Position numbers and translations under genes: made by a program | From: CAZIGK01 sp964538615 | Lineage (GTDB): Bacteria > Pseudomonadota > Alphaproteobacteria > Rickettsiales > RI-342 | DNA length: 43,197 bases | Direction of reading: 5' to 3' | Assembly (NCBI GenBank): GCA_964538615.1 | Contig: CAZIGK010000014.1 | Span: 1-43,197 of the forward strand | The notes under the pieces: generated by a model | The model's input: the letters and a program-made list of their open reading frames with translations, nothing else | Databases searched by the model: none | Told to the model about the DNA's origin: nothing | In this document: one piece after another, positions 9,977 to 17,161 of the stretch | How positions within the stretch are numbered: the stretch's first letter is position 1 | Layout: each line of letters begins with the position of its first letter

Positions 9977-10357
9977 TTATTGAGCAGCAGCAGGTGCAGC
10001 TTCAACAGCAGGTGCAGCTTCAGCAGCAGGTGCAGCTTCAACAGCAGGTGCAGCTTCAACAGCAGGTGCAGCTTCAGCAGCAGGTGCAGTTTCAGCAGCA
10101 GGTGCAGCTTCAACAGCAGGTGCAGCTTCACCAGCAGCCGGAGCAATTTCTTCTACTTGCTCTTCTACAGCTTCTTCAACAACCGGAGCTTCTTCACCAG
10201 CAGGAGCCATTTGCTCAGCAGCAGGAGCCATTTCAGCTTCAGCGGCTGGGGTTTCTGCAGGGGTGTTGGCTTGCTGGTCACAAGCAGCAACCAGAGTGGT
10301 ACCAGCAACAGCAGCCAGTACAGCCAGCAGACGAAGGTTTTGGAACAATGCGGTCAT
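9977..10357 (-). CDS. Ala/Glu/Pro repeat lipoprotein
   Basis: This 126-residue protein starts at ATG 10357 with GGAGA six bases upstream; a longer frame to 10453 lacks a good start. A signal sequence ends in the lipobox LVAAC (Cys at about residue 26), predicting a lipidated protein. The rest has no fold-forming core: acidic Ala/Pro/Glu sequence, then hexapeptide repeats of the AAPAVE or AAPAAE type encoded by an 18-bp tandem array. Such lipoproteins are usually extended spacers or cell-envelope linkers; the exact role is unknown. It is monocistronic with a strong terminator. Confidence 0.75.
   Translation of the reverse strand: MTALFQNLRLLAVLAAVAGTTLVAACDQQANTPAETPAAEAEMAPAAEQMAPAGEEAPVVEEAVEEQVEEIAPAAGEAAPAVEAAPAAETAPAAEAAPAVEAAPAVEAAPAAEAAPAVEAAPAAAQ
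9993..10136 (-). repeat. Eight 18-bp tandem repeats in the lipoprotein gene
   Basis: Eight contiguous units of GGTGCAGCTTCAACAGCA (plus-strand sense) differ by one or two bases, giving AAPAVE or AAPAAE hexapeptides. The unit keeps the frame, so copy number can vary without breaking the gene. Confidence 0.9.
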
Positions 10358-10627
10358 GGAAGTCTCCGTATAAATAAAATCAGATAAAATGAATAAATGT
10401 GTCTGTGTTTGGTGGGTTGAAGACAACCGTTCAAACAAAGCCCTGTTTCGCAATAGCCTGCCTGAAGCAATAACGCAAGGACGAAGTCTTTAAGCGCGTT
10501 ATTCTGTCGCTGTATAAGGCTAACGCATCACCTGTGTGCGCATACAGTAGCTACGCATAAAAATACCATAAGGAATATGGCGAACGTAAAACAAGGCACG
10601 GTCTAACCGCTAAAGAGGGCATACTGC

Positions 10628-11629
10628 CTATAGGGAGCGCGCCATATCCAAAGCGGCATAGGTGAGAATAGCCTGTGCCCCTGCCCGACGGAAACCCAGC
10701 AGGGCTTCGTGCATCAGGCGGTGGAACTGCTGTTCATCACCATCCGCTAACGCATGGAGCATGCGATATTCACCACTCACCTGATACGTCAGTACCGGAA
10801 GGGGGCTATGGGCTGCGATATCTGCCAATATGTCCAGATAGGGCATGCCGGGCTTGACCATCAGCATATCCGCACCTTCGGCCACATCCATAGCGGCTTC
10901 CCGCCAGGCTTCTCTGCGGTTGGAGGGAGCCATTTGATAGGTTTGTTTATCCCCCTTCAGAGCGGAGGAAGAGCCGACCGCATCCCGAAACGGACCATAG
11001 AACGCTGAGGCATATTTCACCGCATAGGACAAAATGAGGGTATCGGTACGGGAGGAGCAATCCAATGCCTGACGGATGGCACCAATACGCCCGTCCATCA
11101 TATCCGAGGGAGCCACCACATCCGCCCCGGCATTTGCCAGCAACAATGCCTGTTGGCATAACACCTCCAGAGTGGGATCATTTACTACCTGCCCCTGTTG
11201 CAGCAATCCATCGTGACCATGGCTGGTGTAGGGATCAAGGGCGACATCTGCAATCAGGCCAATATCGGGTACAGCCGCCTTGACAGCGCGCAGAGCGCGG
11301 CACATCAGGTTGTCCGGATTGAGGGCTTCCCGTCCATCTTCGGTTTTGCGTTCCGGTGGCGTGACGGGAAACAGAGCCAATGCCTGAATACCCGCTTCTG
11401 ACGCCGCTTTCGCTTGCAGAATAAGCTGATCGATGGACAAGCGGAACACGCCGGGGAGCGTCGCAACTGCTTCCTGTTCTCCCTGCCCTTCCCGCACAAA
11501 TAAGGGCCAGATAAGATGCTGAGGCGCAAGCTGATACTCTGCGGTGAGTGCGCGCACCCATGGCTGCTGGCGCAAACGCCGTGGGCGGGATTCAGGGAAA
11601 CGGGAGGGTGCATGTAGCATTGTCATCAT
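10628..11629 (-). CDS. hemB: Delta-aminolevulinic acid dehydratase (porphobilinogen synthase)
   Basis: The protein condenses two 5-aminolevulinate molecules to porphobilinogen, the second committed step of haem and chlorophyll-type tetrapyrrole synthesis, in the cytoplasm. Length (333) is normal. The two active-site lysines are visible: K205 in AVKYASAFYGPFRDA and the Schiff-base K259 in DMLMVKPGMPYLDI. The metal-loop sequence is DVALDPYTSHGHDG (from D128), with Asp in place of the Cys residues of the zinc enzymes, which marks the Mg/K-type subfamily usual in alphaproteobacteria. The gene is divergent from the hydratase gene, with a palindrome between them. The identification is secure. Confidence 0.97.
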   Translation of the reverse strand: MMTMLHAPSRFPESRPRRLRQQPWVRALTAEYQLAPQHLIWPLFVREGQGEQEAVATLPGVFRLSIDQLILQAKAASEAGIQALALFPVTPPERKTEDGREALNPDNLMCRALRAVKAAVPDIGLIADVALDPYTSHGHDGLLQQGQVVNDPTLEVLCQQALLLANAGADVVAPSDMMDGRIGAIRQALDCSSRTDTLILSYAVKYASAFYGPFRDAVGSSSALKGDKQTYQMAPSNRREAWREAAMDVAEGADMLMVKPGMPYLDILADIAAHSPLPVLTYQVSGEYRMLHALADGDEQQFHRLMHEALLGFRRAGAQAILTYAALDMARSL

Positions 11630-11657
11630 TCAACCAATCGTCATGAAAAAAGCGGGT

Positions 11658-11672
11658 ACGGTTATAAACCGT
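11658..11672. promoter_or_regulatory. Palindrome between hemB and the hydratase gene
   Basis: ACGGTT-ATA-AACCGT is a perfect 15-bp palindrome in the divergent spacer and could be an operator. No known regulator is matched. Confidence 0.3.
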
Positions 11673-11741
11673 GTAGCCATTGCATCTGACCGTGGCCAGT
11701 GGTACAGAGTTTTAAGAGACTAGACAAGAACAGAGCGCCCT

Positions 11742-12827
11742 ATGAACAGTAGCAAAACCACCTTCCGTACCGAGAGCAAAAACGGTGTGGGTCTGATAAC
11801 GCTGGGCGGCGAAGACGCCCATGTGTATCTGACGTTGAATATCATTCGCCAAATTGATCTGGCACTGCGGGAATGGGAAGTGGATAACGCCATTCGCATG
11901 GTTGTCTTGCGTAGCACGGGTTCGGTGTTTTGTGCCGGGGCGGATATGAACGACCTGTATGAGGCCATTTGCCGAGGCGAGGGGCGTGACCCGCTCACGC
12001 GGGATTATTTCCGCGAAAATTATATCATGAATTACCGGATTTTTCAGTTTTCCAAGCCGTTTGTATCCCTGATTAACGCCCCTTTGCTGGGCGATGGGCT
12101 GGGGCTGGCGCTCTATGGTTCGCACCGGATTGTCACCGAGCGCGTGCGTCTGGCGGTGCCGGAAACGGAGATAGGGTTTATACCGGATGCCGGAGCGACA
12201 TACTTCCTGAGCCGTTTTCCCGGTGTGATTGGTCGCTACATTGGCCTGACCGGTGCGCATATGCATGCAACGGATGCGGTATATGTGGGGTTGGCCACGC
12301 ATTATATCACCGCAGAGCGGCTGCACCAATTGGAAGAAAACCTGCTGGCTGGCGGCTTTACCGACAAGGTACAGCAGGAACTGGAAGAAATTATCGCCCC
12401 CTATAAGCAGGTACCGGAGGAGTCCCCCCTCAAGCGTGGACAGGCAGAGATTAACCGCTGCTTCAACCACAGCCATCTGGAAGATATTATGTACCATTTG
12501 GCGGAAGGAGCCTCCGACTGGCACCGACAAACATTGGGCGCACTGAAAGCGGCCTCCCCTACGGCTTTGAAAGCCACGTTACGTCTGTTGAAAGCCGGAC
12601 GGCGACTGAGTTTTGAAGAGGCACTACAACTGGAATACCGTGTGAGCCAGTATATTCTGACCCACCCGGATTTTCGGGAAGGGATTCGTGCTCATATTGT
12701 GGAGCGTGACCATCAGCCGCACTGGTATCCGGACGTACCGGAAGCGGTTAGCACCCCCAGCATTGACCGGTTTTTTGAACCACTACCGGAGGGTGAATTG
12801 CGCCTGAGGCTGGTGATTGAAGACTGA
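11742..12827 (+). CDS. 3-hydroxyisobutyryl-CoA hydrolase-like enoyl-CoA hydratase family protein
   Basis: This 361-residue crotonase-fold enzyme probably acts on 3-hydroxyacyl-CoA in valine breakdown. The CoA oxyanion-hole segment is SVFCAGADM (about residues 60-68). PETEIGFIPDAGATYFLSRFPG (about 143-164) carries the Glu and Asp typical of the hydrolase subgroup. The second oxyanion segment, NAPLLGDGLGLALYG, departs from the usual GGGVGLS form, so substrate use may differ. Length and the C-terminal helical tail fit the hydrolase rather than simple enoyl-CoA hydratases (about 260). The ribosome-binding site is weak. It converges with trkA. Confidence 0.82.
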   Translation: MNSSKTTFRTESKNGVGLITLGGEDAHVYLTLNIIRQIDLALREWEVDNAIRMVVLRSTGSVFCAGADMNDLYEAICRGEGRDPLTRDYFRENYIMNYRIFQFSKPFVSLINAPLLGDGLGLALYGSHRIVTERVRLAVPETEIGFIPDAGATYFLSRFPGVIGRYIGLTGAHMHATDAVYVGLATHYITAERLHQLEENLLAGGFTDKVQQELEEIIAPYKQVPEESPLKRGQAEINRCFNHSHLEDIMYHLAEGASDWHRQTLGALKAASPTALKATLRLLKAGRRLSFEEALQLEYRVSQYILTHPDFREGIRAHIVERDHQPHWYPDVPEAVSTPSIDRFFEPLPEGELRLRLVIED

Positions 12828-12890
12828 AACGGGTGCAGCCGGGAGCAGCCCTAACGTACTAAAAACATGGCAATGTCATGCGCCCTGTCC

Positions 12891-14288
12891 CTAGTAGCTG
12901 TTCCCGAACCGATCGACACGATCGGTAAACATGCCTTCTACTTTGCTACCCATGCCTGCTACGGATAGCATGATAACGTGATCTCCTGGGCGAATGGTTG
13001 TTTCCGGCTGGGGAATGAGCATTTCTTCCCCCCGGATGATGGCGGAAAGCAGAACCCCTTTGGGTAAATCCAGCGATTCTACCGATTTACCGGCAAGCCG
13101 GGTTTGCTCCGCCACTTCTGCTTCAATGACTTCTGCCACGCCATCACGGATGGAATGCAGACCCCGTACCCGGCCACGGCGTACATGTTGCAAAATGCAG
13201 GAGACGGTTGTCTCCCGCGGGGAGATAACCGCATCTACCCCCAGATTGCTCACCAGAGTGGTATAGCTGCTATCATTCACCAGTGCGAAGCTGCGCTCTG
13301 CCCCTTCTCGCTTGGCCAGCAGGGAGGCGAGGATATTCACTTTATCATCATTGGTGACGGCAATGACTGTTTCAGCACTGCTGATATTGGCTTCCCGCAG
13401 GATATCCCGATCCATGGCGCTACCGTGAATCACGTGGGTTCTGCGCAAATGATCCGCTATCCATTCCGCCCGCTGCTGGTTGAACTCCACAATGCGGGTT
13501 TTGGTTTCATGTTCCTCGTCATTTTCCAGCAATTGTGCCAGATAAAAACCCACATTACCACCACCGAACAAGGTAATGCGGTGCGCTTCCTCTTCCTCGT
13601 GGCCAAAGAAGCGCATGGAGCGGCGCATATCTTGTTCCCGAACCAGATAATACAGGTCATCCATGGTATAGAACTTGCGGATATCCTGCGGGAGAATGAA
13701 GCGTCCTTCCCGTATGACGCCGAGAACGGAAAGTACCAGCCCTTCTTCTGCGGCTTCTTGCTCCAGCATTTCAATGCTGCGCCCAACGCGGGCACAATTC
13801 ATCATAAAGCGCACGGCCACCATACGCACCCTGCCATTGGCAAAGGGCACCATATCCAGAGAGCCGGGCAAATGCAGGCGGCGGAAAATGGCTTCGGCCA
13901 CTTCAACTTCTGGCGAGATGATGACGTCAATCGGCAGATGGTCTCTGCGATAGAGATCGTGCCAGAGGGGGTGCAGGTAATGTTCGTTACGGATACGGGC
14001 GATTTTGGTGGGCACATTGAAAATGCTGTGCGCAATCTGGCAGGCGACCATGTTCACTTCATCGGAACGGGTCACCGCGACCAGTAAATCTGCTTCCGCC
14101 GCGCCCGCCTGCTCCAGTACATCCGGGTGGGAGGCAAAGCCTTCTACGGCTTTGAACTCCATTTCATCTTCCAACTCGTGCAGTAACTCTGCGGACTGGT
14201 CAATGAGCGTGACATCGTTATTTTCAATGGCGAGCTGTTGCGCAATGGAGGCTCCGACCTGTCCGGCTCCGCACACGATAACTTTCAT
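12891..14288 (-). CDS. trkA: Trk potassium uptake regulatory protein TrkA
   Basis: TrkA is the cytoplasmic NAD-binding gate of the Trk K+ channel. The protein has 465 residues from ATG 14288, where the typical MKVIVCGAGQVG begins; a longer frame to 14351 adds 21 residues without homologous character. Two Rossmann repeats are seen, GAGQVGASIAQ at the start and GGGNVGFYLAQ in the middle, each followed by a TrkA_C-like region. The domain order TrkA_N-TrkA_C-TrkA_N-TrkA_C is complete. No trkH or trkG lies nearby, so the membrane subunit must be encoded elsewhere. Confidence 0.95.
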   Translation of the reverse strand: MKVIVCGAGQVGASIAQQLAIENNDVTLIDQSAELLHELEDEMEFKAVEGFASHPDVLEQAGAAEADLLVAVTRSDEVNMVACQIAHSIFNVPTKIARIRNEHYLHPLWHDLYRRDHLPIDVIISPEVEVAEAIFRRLHLPGSLDMVPFANGRVRMVAVRFMMNCARVGRSIEMLEQEAAEEGLVLSVLGVIREGRFILPQDIRKFYTMDDLYYLVREQDMRRSMRFFGHEEEEAHRITLFGGGNVGFYLAQLLENDEEHETKTRIVEFNQQRAEWIADHLRRTHVIHGSAMDRDILREANISSAETVIAVTNDDKVNILASLLAKREGAERSFALVNDSSYTTLVSNLGVDAVISPRETTVSCILQHVRRGRVRGLHSIRDGVAEVIEAEVAEQTRLAGKSVESLDLPKGVLLSAIIRGEEMLIPQPETTIRPGDHVIMLSVAGMGSKVEGMFTDRVDRFGNSY

Positions 14289-14429
14289 ATACTCAGGCTT
14301 TCCATAGAAGTGGGTAGAGATGCCGCTGGTGATGAGCGTATTGCAGAGCAATATACTCTCTTATGTCGTGAAAAAAAACGGTAAAGACTGCTGGCTGCGT
14401 TTGGCAGAGAGGCCGCTCACGAAATAGTA

Positions 14430-14461
14430 CGGCTGCTATGATGCTTGCACCATAGCAGCCG
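14430..14461. terminator. 11-bp inverted repeat (hairpin)
   Basis: CGGCTGCTATG and CATAGCAGCCG are perfect inverse copies around a ten-base loop. There is no T-run on either strand, so it may be a transcript-end structure or a regulator site for the minus-strand small gene just upstream of it. Confidence 0.45.
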
Positions 14462-14557
14462 CCGCAAGGTTCGTGTGGGAGAAAATCTCTTTTGCTTCCG
14501 CGACACAGCGAAAGAAAAAAGGTCAGCTCCCTGCCCTGTTATTCGGTCAGAGAAAAA

Positions 14558-14737
14558 TCAGGCGTGCTCTGGCTGACGAAGTGCCGAGCCGGGAACCGCA
14601 TTTTCCTGAAAGCCTGTGTAATGGTCATGTTCGCGCTCACGCTCACGGCGGGCAAGCATCGCCTCGATGGTGCGATCCATGTTTTTCAAATAGCGGGCAA
14701 CGGCTTTTTGATGCTCTTCCGGTGACAGATATTCCAT
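14558..14737 (-). CDS. Small hydrophilic helical protein (59 aa)
   Basis: Starting at ATG 14737 (AGGGAG about ten bases upstream), the frame encodes 59 residues: MEYLSPEEHQKAVARYLKNM and a charged helix ending ARREREREHDHY. I do not recognise a family. It lies between trkA and the DnaA-box spacer on the minus strand and ends before a hairpin. Codon use and a ribosome-binding sequence support it being real; the frame extends upstream to 14782 but without a good start. Confidence 0.5.
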   Translation of the reverse strand: MEYLSPEEHQKAVARYLKNMDRTIEAMLARREREREHDHYTGFQENAVPGSALRQPEHA

Positions 14738-14822
14738 GGTGAGGATGCTCCCTTTTTTGCAGTTGGTGCGTGGTGTGTTCACCCTTTTTTAACTCTACAA
14801 TGGCAGGGTTTGTGAACCGCTT

Positions 14823-15167
14823 TTTTTGCACGATATGGAAATATATTTTTTGACATTTCCGTTATCGTTACGCTTCATCAGCTTAGCGGAACCCCCTCAC
14901 GGTTTGTTAGAGCTTTATCCACAGGATGGACACAGCTTAACATTTTCCTTCATATCACATGTATGTGCAAGCAATAAAAACCACCATATATGGTATGATG
15001 CGCATTTTTTGCCCAAAAGCAGGCCAAAGACGTGCAAAGAATGTGCAACCTCAGCTGTGAATACAAAGGATAACAATGCACAACCTTGTGGATAAGTGGG
15101 GTTTGTTAAGAAATATCCGTCCGTCATTAAGTTTTTGGTCATGCTGTTGTCATGATTTTGCCCTAGG
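14823..15167. other. AT-rich spacer with two DnaA boxes (candidate replication origin)
   Basis: The 345-base spacer has two perfect DnaA boxes in opposite orientation: TTATCCACA at 14915-14923 and its complement at 15087-15095. Each is flanked by GGTTTGTTA. Between them are a palindrome ACCATATATGGT (14983-14994), several GTGCAA copies and an AT-rich stretch. An AT-rich run TATATTTTTTGAC lies left of the first box. This is compatible with oriC or with DnaA-dependent regulation. No gene is seen. Confidence 0.4.
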
Positions 15168-15200
15168 ATGGTAAGGAGAGAAACAGGGTGTAAAGTGACC

Positions 15201-16442
15201 ATGGTCGGCTTGGTTCAGAACATTGATCAACTTAGAGAGGCGGCTCGTCAGTCGTCTGGACTGCAGATGACAATGCTGACGCACCCGATGCTACAACAGG
15301 GCACCCGCCAAGAAAAACGAGCCGCAGAGGCAGAGCTATATGAAGCCATTGCAGGCCGCTTGGCGTTGGAATTATCCGTGCAAGGGGTGTTATTGGAAAA
15401 ATATCTGGGTAGCGGCATGACCGCTGATGTGTTTGCCATGAGCATCGGCACTCATGAAGATATGCAGCGCATGCAGATTGACGTAAAGACACCAGCGGTG
15501 GCAAAAATACGTTTTATTCCGCAGGGAGTGGAGCAAAACGAACTGATAACGTTGGAAAATGCTGCCCCTTTAATGCTGGGGGTTGTTGGGCACATTGATT
15601 ATCAAATCCAGACAGACAGACAAGGAAGCCCGGTACGTGTTGTGGTTGGAGCCGAAGGTGGCTTACCGGATGGCAGTGCCCCCCTAGAGGCGCAGGCAGT
15701 TCATACATTACAGGTTCGGCTGGAGGTGATGATACGGGCAAACAGCCTGCCATTAGAAAGCCGAATACCAGAGCATCACACACGCTTAATGACCGCCAAT
15801 GCGGATGACACGGTGGCAAATGAACAATTACGCAGTGTTTTTTATACGTTAGCGGCATACCAATTGATAGGGCGGGATCAACAATTACAGGATGTGGAGT
15901 TTGAACAATTTATGACGCTTGCTTCCCATGGGCGCGTCATTCAATGGAGTGATGGAACCCCCGCTGCATTTATTGTGGATGCAGGAGTGGTGAACCCGGA
16001 AGGTGCCTGGAGAGGGATGGCCGCCGAACCTTCAGAGCAGTATCCCTCTGTCACCATGCCATGGGAACAATGGAAACAGCTACTACCCAAAGCCGACGTG
16101 GAACAGGTGAATGTTCCTGACATGCCAAACGTTTTGCTGGTGGATGTTCTGCGGCATAATCCCGGTTGGACACCGACTCTACCTGAATCCATGCAAGGAG
16201 TAACCTTTGCTGGCAGGCATATAACACGAGGACAGTTCCCGATTGTTTGTGAAGCATTGCAGTTTGTGACCCCAAACAAAGCGCATGAGGTGCAGGCGGC
16301 TATGCAGGAAGCGCAACAGCAGTTACGCGGGGAAATTGCCAGTACAAGGCAAAAAGAATATGCAAGAAACGTTGATATACCCGATACATGCCTGATTGAT
16401 ACCGCTTTCCGGGGCAATGCAGATGGCCGGGAACGCGGATAA
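15201..16442 (+). CDS. Uncharacterised protein with kinase-like motifs
   Basis: The protein has 413 residues from ATG 15201; GTG 15195 or ATG 15168 are alternatives, and the AAGGAG at 15173 is not ideally spaced for any. LGSGMTADVFAM (residues 69-80) looks like a kinase glycine-rich loop. K102 in AVAKIRF sits where the ATP-binding Lys would be. SHGRV with H243 and FIVDAGV with D260 resemble the catalytic and metal-binding loops. The usual catalytic Asp after His is Arg, so any activity would be unusual. No family is recognised with confidence, and the kinase reading is inference from spacing and motif shape. It is cytoplasmic (no signal or membrane segment) and stands alone. Confidence 0.6.
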   Translation: MVGLVQNIDQLREAARQSSGLQMTMLTHPMLQQGTRQEKRAAEAELYEAIAGRLALELSVQGVLLEKYLGSGMTADVFAMSIGTHEDMQRMQIDVKTPAVAKIRFIPQGVEQNELITLENAAPLMLGVVGHIDYQIQTDRQGSPVRVVVGAEGGLPDGSAPLEAQAVHTLQVRLEVMIRANSLPLESRIPEHHTRLMTANADDTVANEQLRSVFYTLAAYQLIGRDQQLQDVEFEQFMTLASHGRVIQWSDGTPAAFIVDAGVVNPEGAWRGMAAEPSEQYPSVTMPWEQWKQLLPKADVEQVNVPDMPNVLLVDVLRHNPGWTPTLPESMQGVTFAGRHITRGQFPIVCEALQFVTPNKAHEVQAAMQEAQQQLRGEIASTRQKEYARNVDIPDTCLIDTAFRGNADGRERG

Positions 16443-16572
16443 AGCGCAAAATGATATCAATACAAATAAACTATTGTTTTTATTGCAATGCAACGTTGTT
16501 TTTTCATCAGTCTTTAAAGCATCATCGGTTAAGATGGCAGAGTAGGGATGAGACCAATGGAGGTATCGGCCT

Positions 16573-17052
16573 ATGAAAGAACAGACCTGTTTTGTATCGG
16601 CAAAAAAAACAACCGCCCCTCTACGACGGCATATGCTGTGGTTTGCAGTGATGAGTGTGTTGCTGGCTGGCTGTGGTGATGATCAGCGGTCGGTTCCCAT
16701 CTCTGGATATGCGGTGGATTGTCAGAAGGGAAGCCCACTGCCCAATACCGTCATTCTCATGGAAACGCTGAATAAGTCTAAAACCGCGAGGGGTTTTTTA
16801 CGGCGCACCATGACCAATGAACAGGGCTATTTTGTGCTGCCGGGGGCAACGGGTTATGAATATCGCATTGAGGCGACCCAGCCGGGGTATCATCCTGCCA
16901 TTGTGCAAACCGAGCCACGTGGTAATGTCAAGGTGCGCCTGCTGCGCGGTGCCTCGAAAGACCCGACCTACGGCTGCCAGACCGCCGGAGCCTGCCGACC
17001 GCCGCATATTCCCGCTAGTGCCAGCCCCCTGCCCGCTTGTCCGGAAGAATAA
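16573..17052 (+). CDS. Lipoprotein with carboxypeptidase-regulatory-like domain
   Basis: The protein has 159 residues. A charged start, then a hydrophobic run ending in lipobox LLAGC (about residues 30-34), predicts lipidation. Residues about 42-125 form a CarboxypepD_reg-type beta-sandwich: VPISGYAVDCQKGSPLPNTVI, then TNEQGYFVLPGATGYEYRIEATQPGYHPA. The tail is Cys/Pro-rich with paired Cys (YGCQTAGAC). Such domains act as binding modules on envelope proteins. AATGGAGG lies about ten bases upstream of ATG 16573. It precedes the phospholipase gene by about 110 bases; a shared transcript is possible. Confidence 0.72.
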   Translation: MKEQTCFVSAKKTTAPLRRHMLWFAVMSVLLAGCGDDQRSVPISGYAVDCQKGSPLPNTVILMETLNKSKTARGFLRRTMTNEQGYFVLPGATGYEYRIEATQPGYHPAIVQTEPRGNVKVRLLRGASKDPTYGCQTAGACRPPHIPASASPLPACPEE

Positions 17053-17161
17053 ACGTTTTCCATTGATGACCGCTTTGCAGGCGGCCTTGCCGCTCGCCAT
17101 CGCCCACTAAGATGTGGCTCTTTATGCTATGTCTGGTGGAATGACGAGAGAAAGGCAGGCC

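Noticed and set aside
9911..10387. Plus-strand Ser/Phe/Arg- or Gln/Leu-rich frames over the lipoprotein array
   Set aside because: They are shadow frames of the 18-bp repeat; the minus-strand frame has a lipobox and a ribosome-binding site.
13104..14087. Long plus-strand frame (327 aa)
   Set aside because: Antisense of trkA, with His/Ile-rich composition typical of a shadow.
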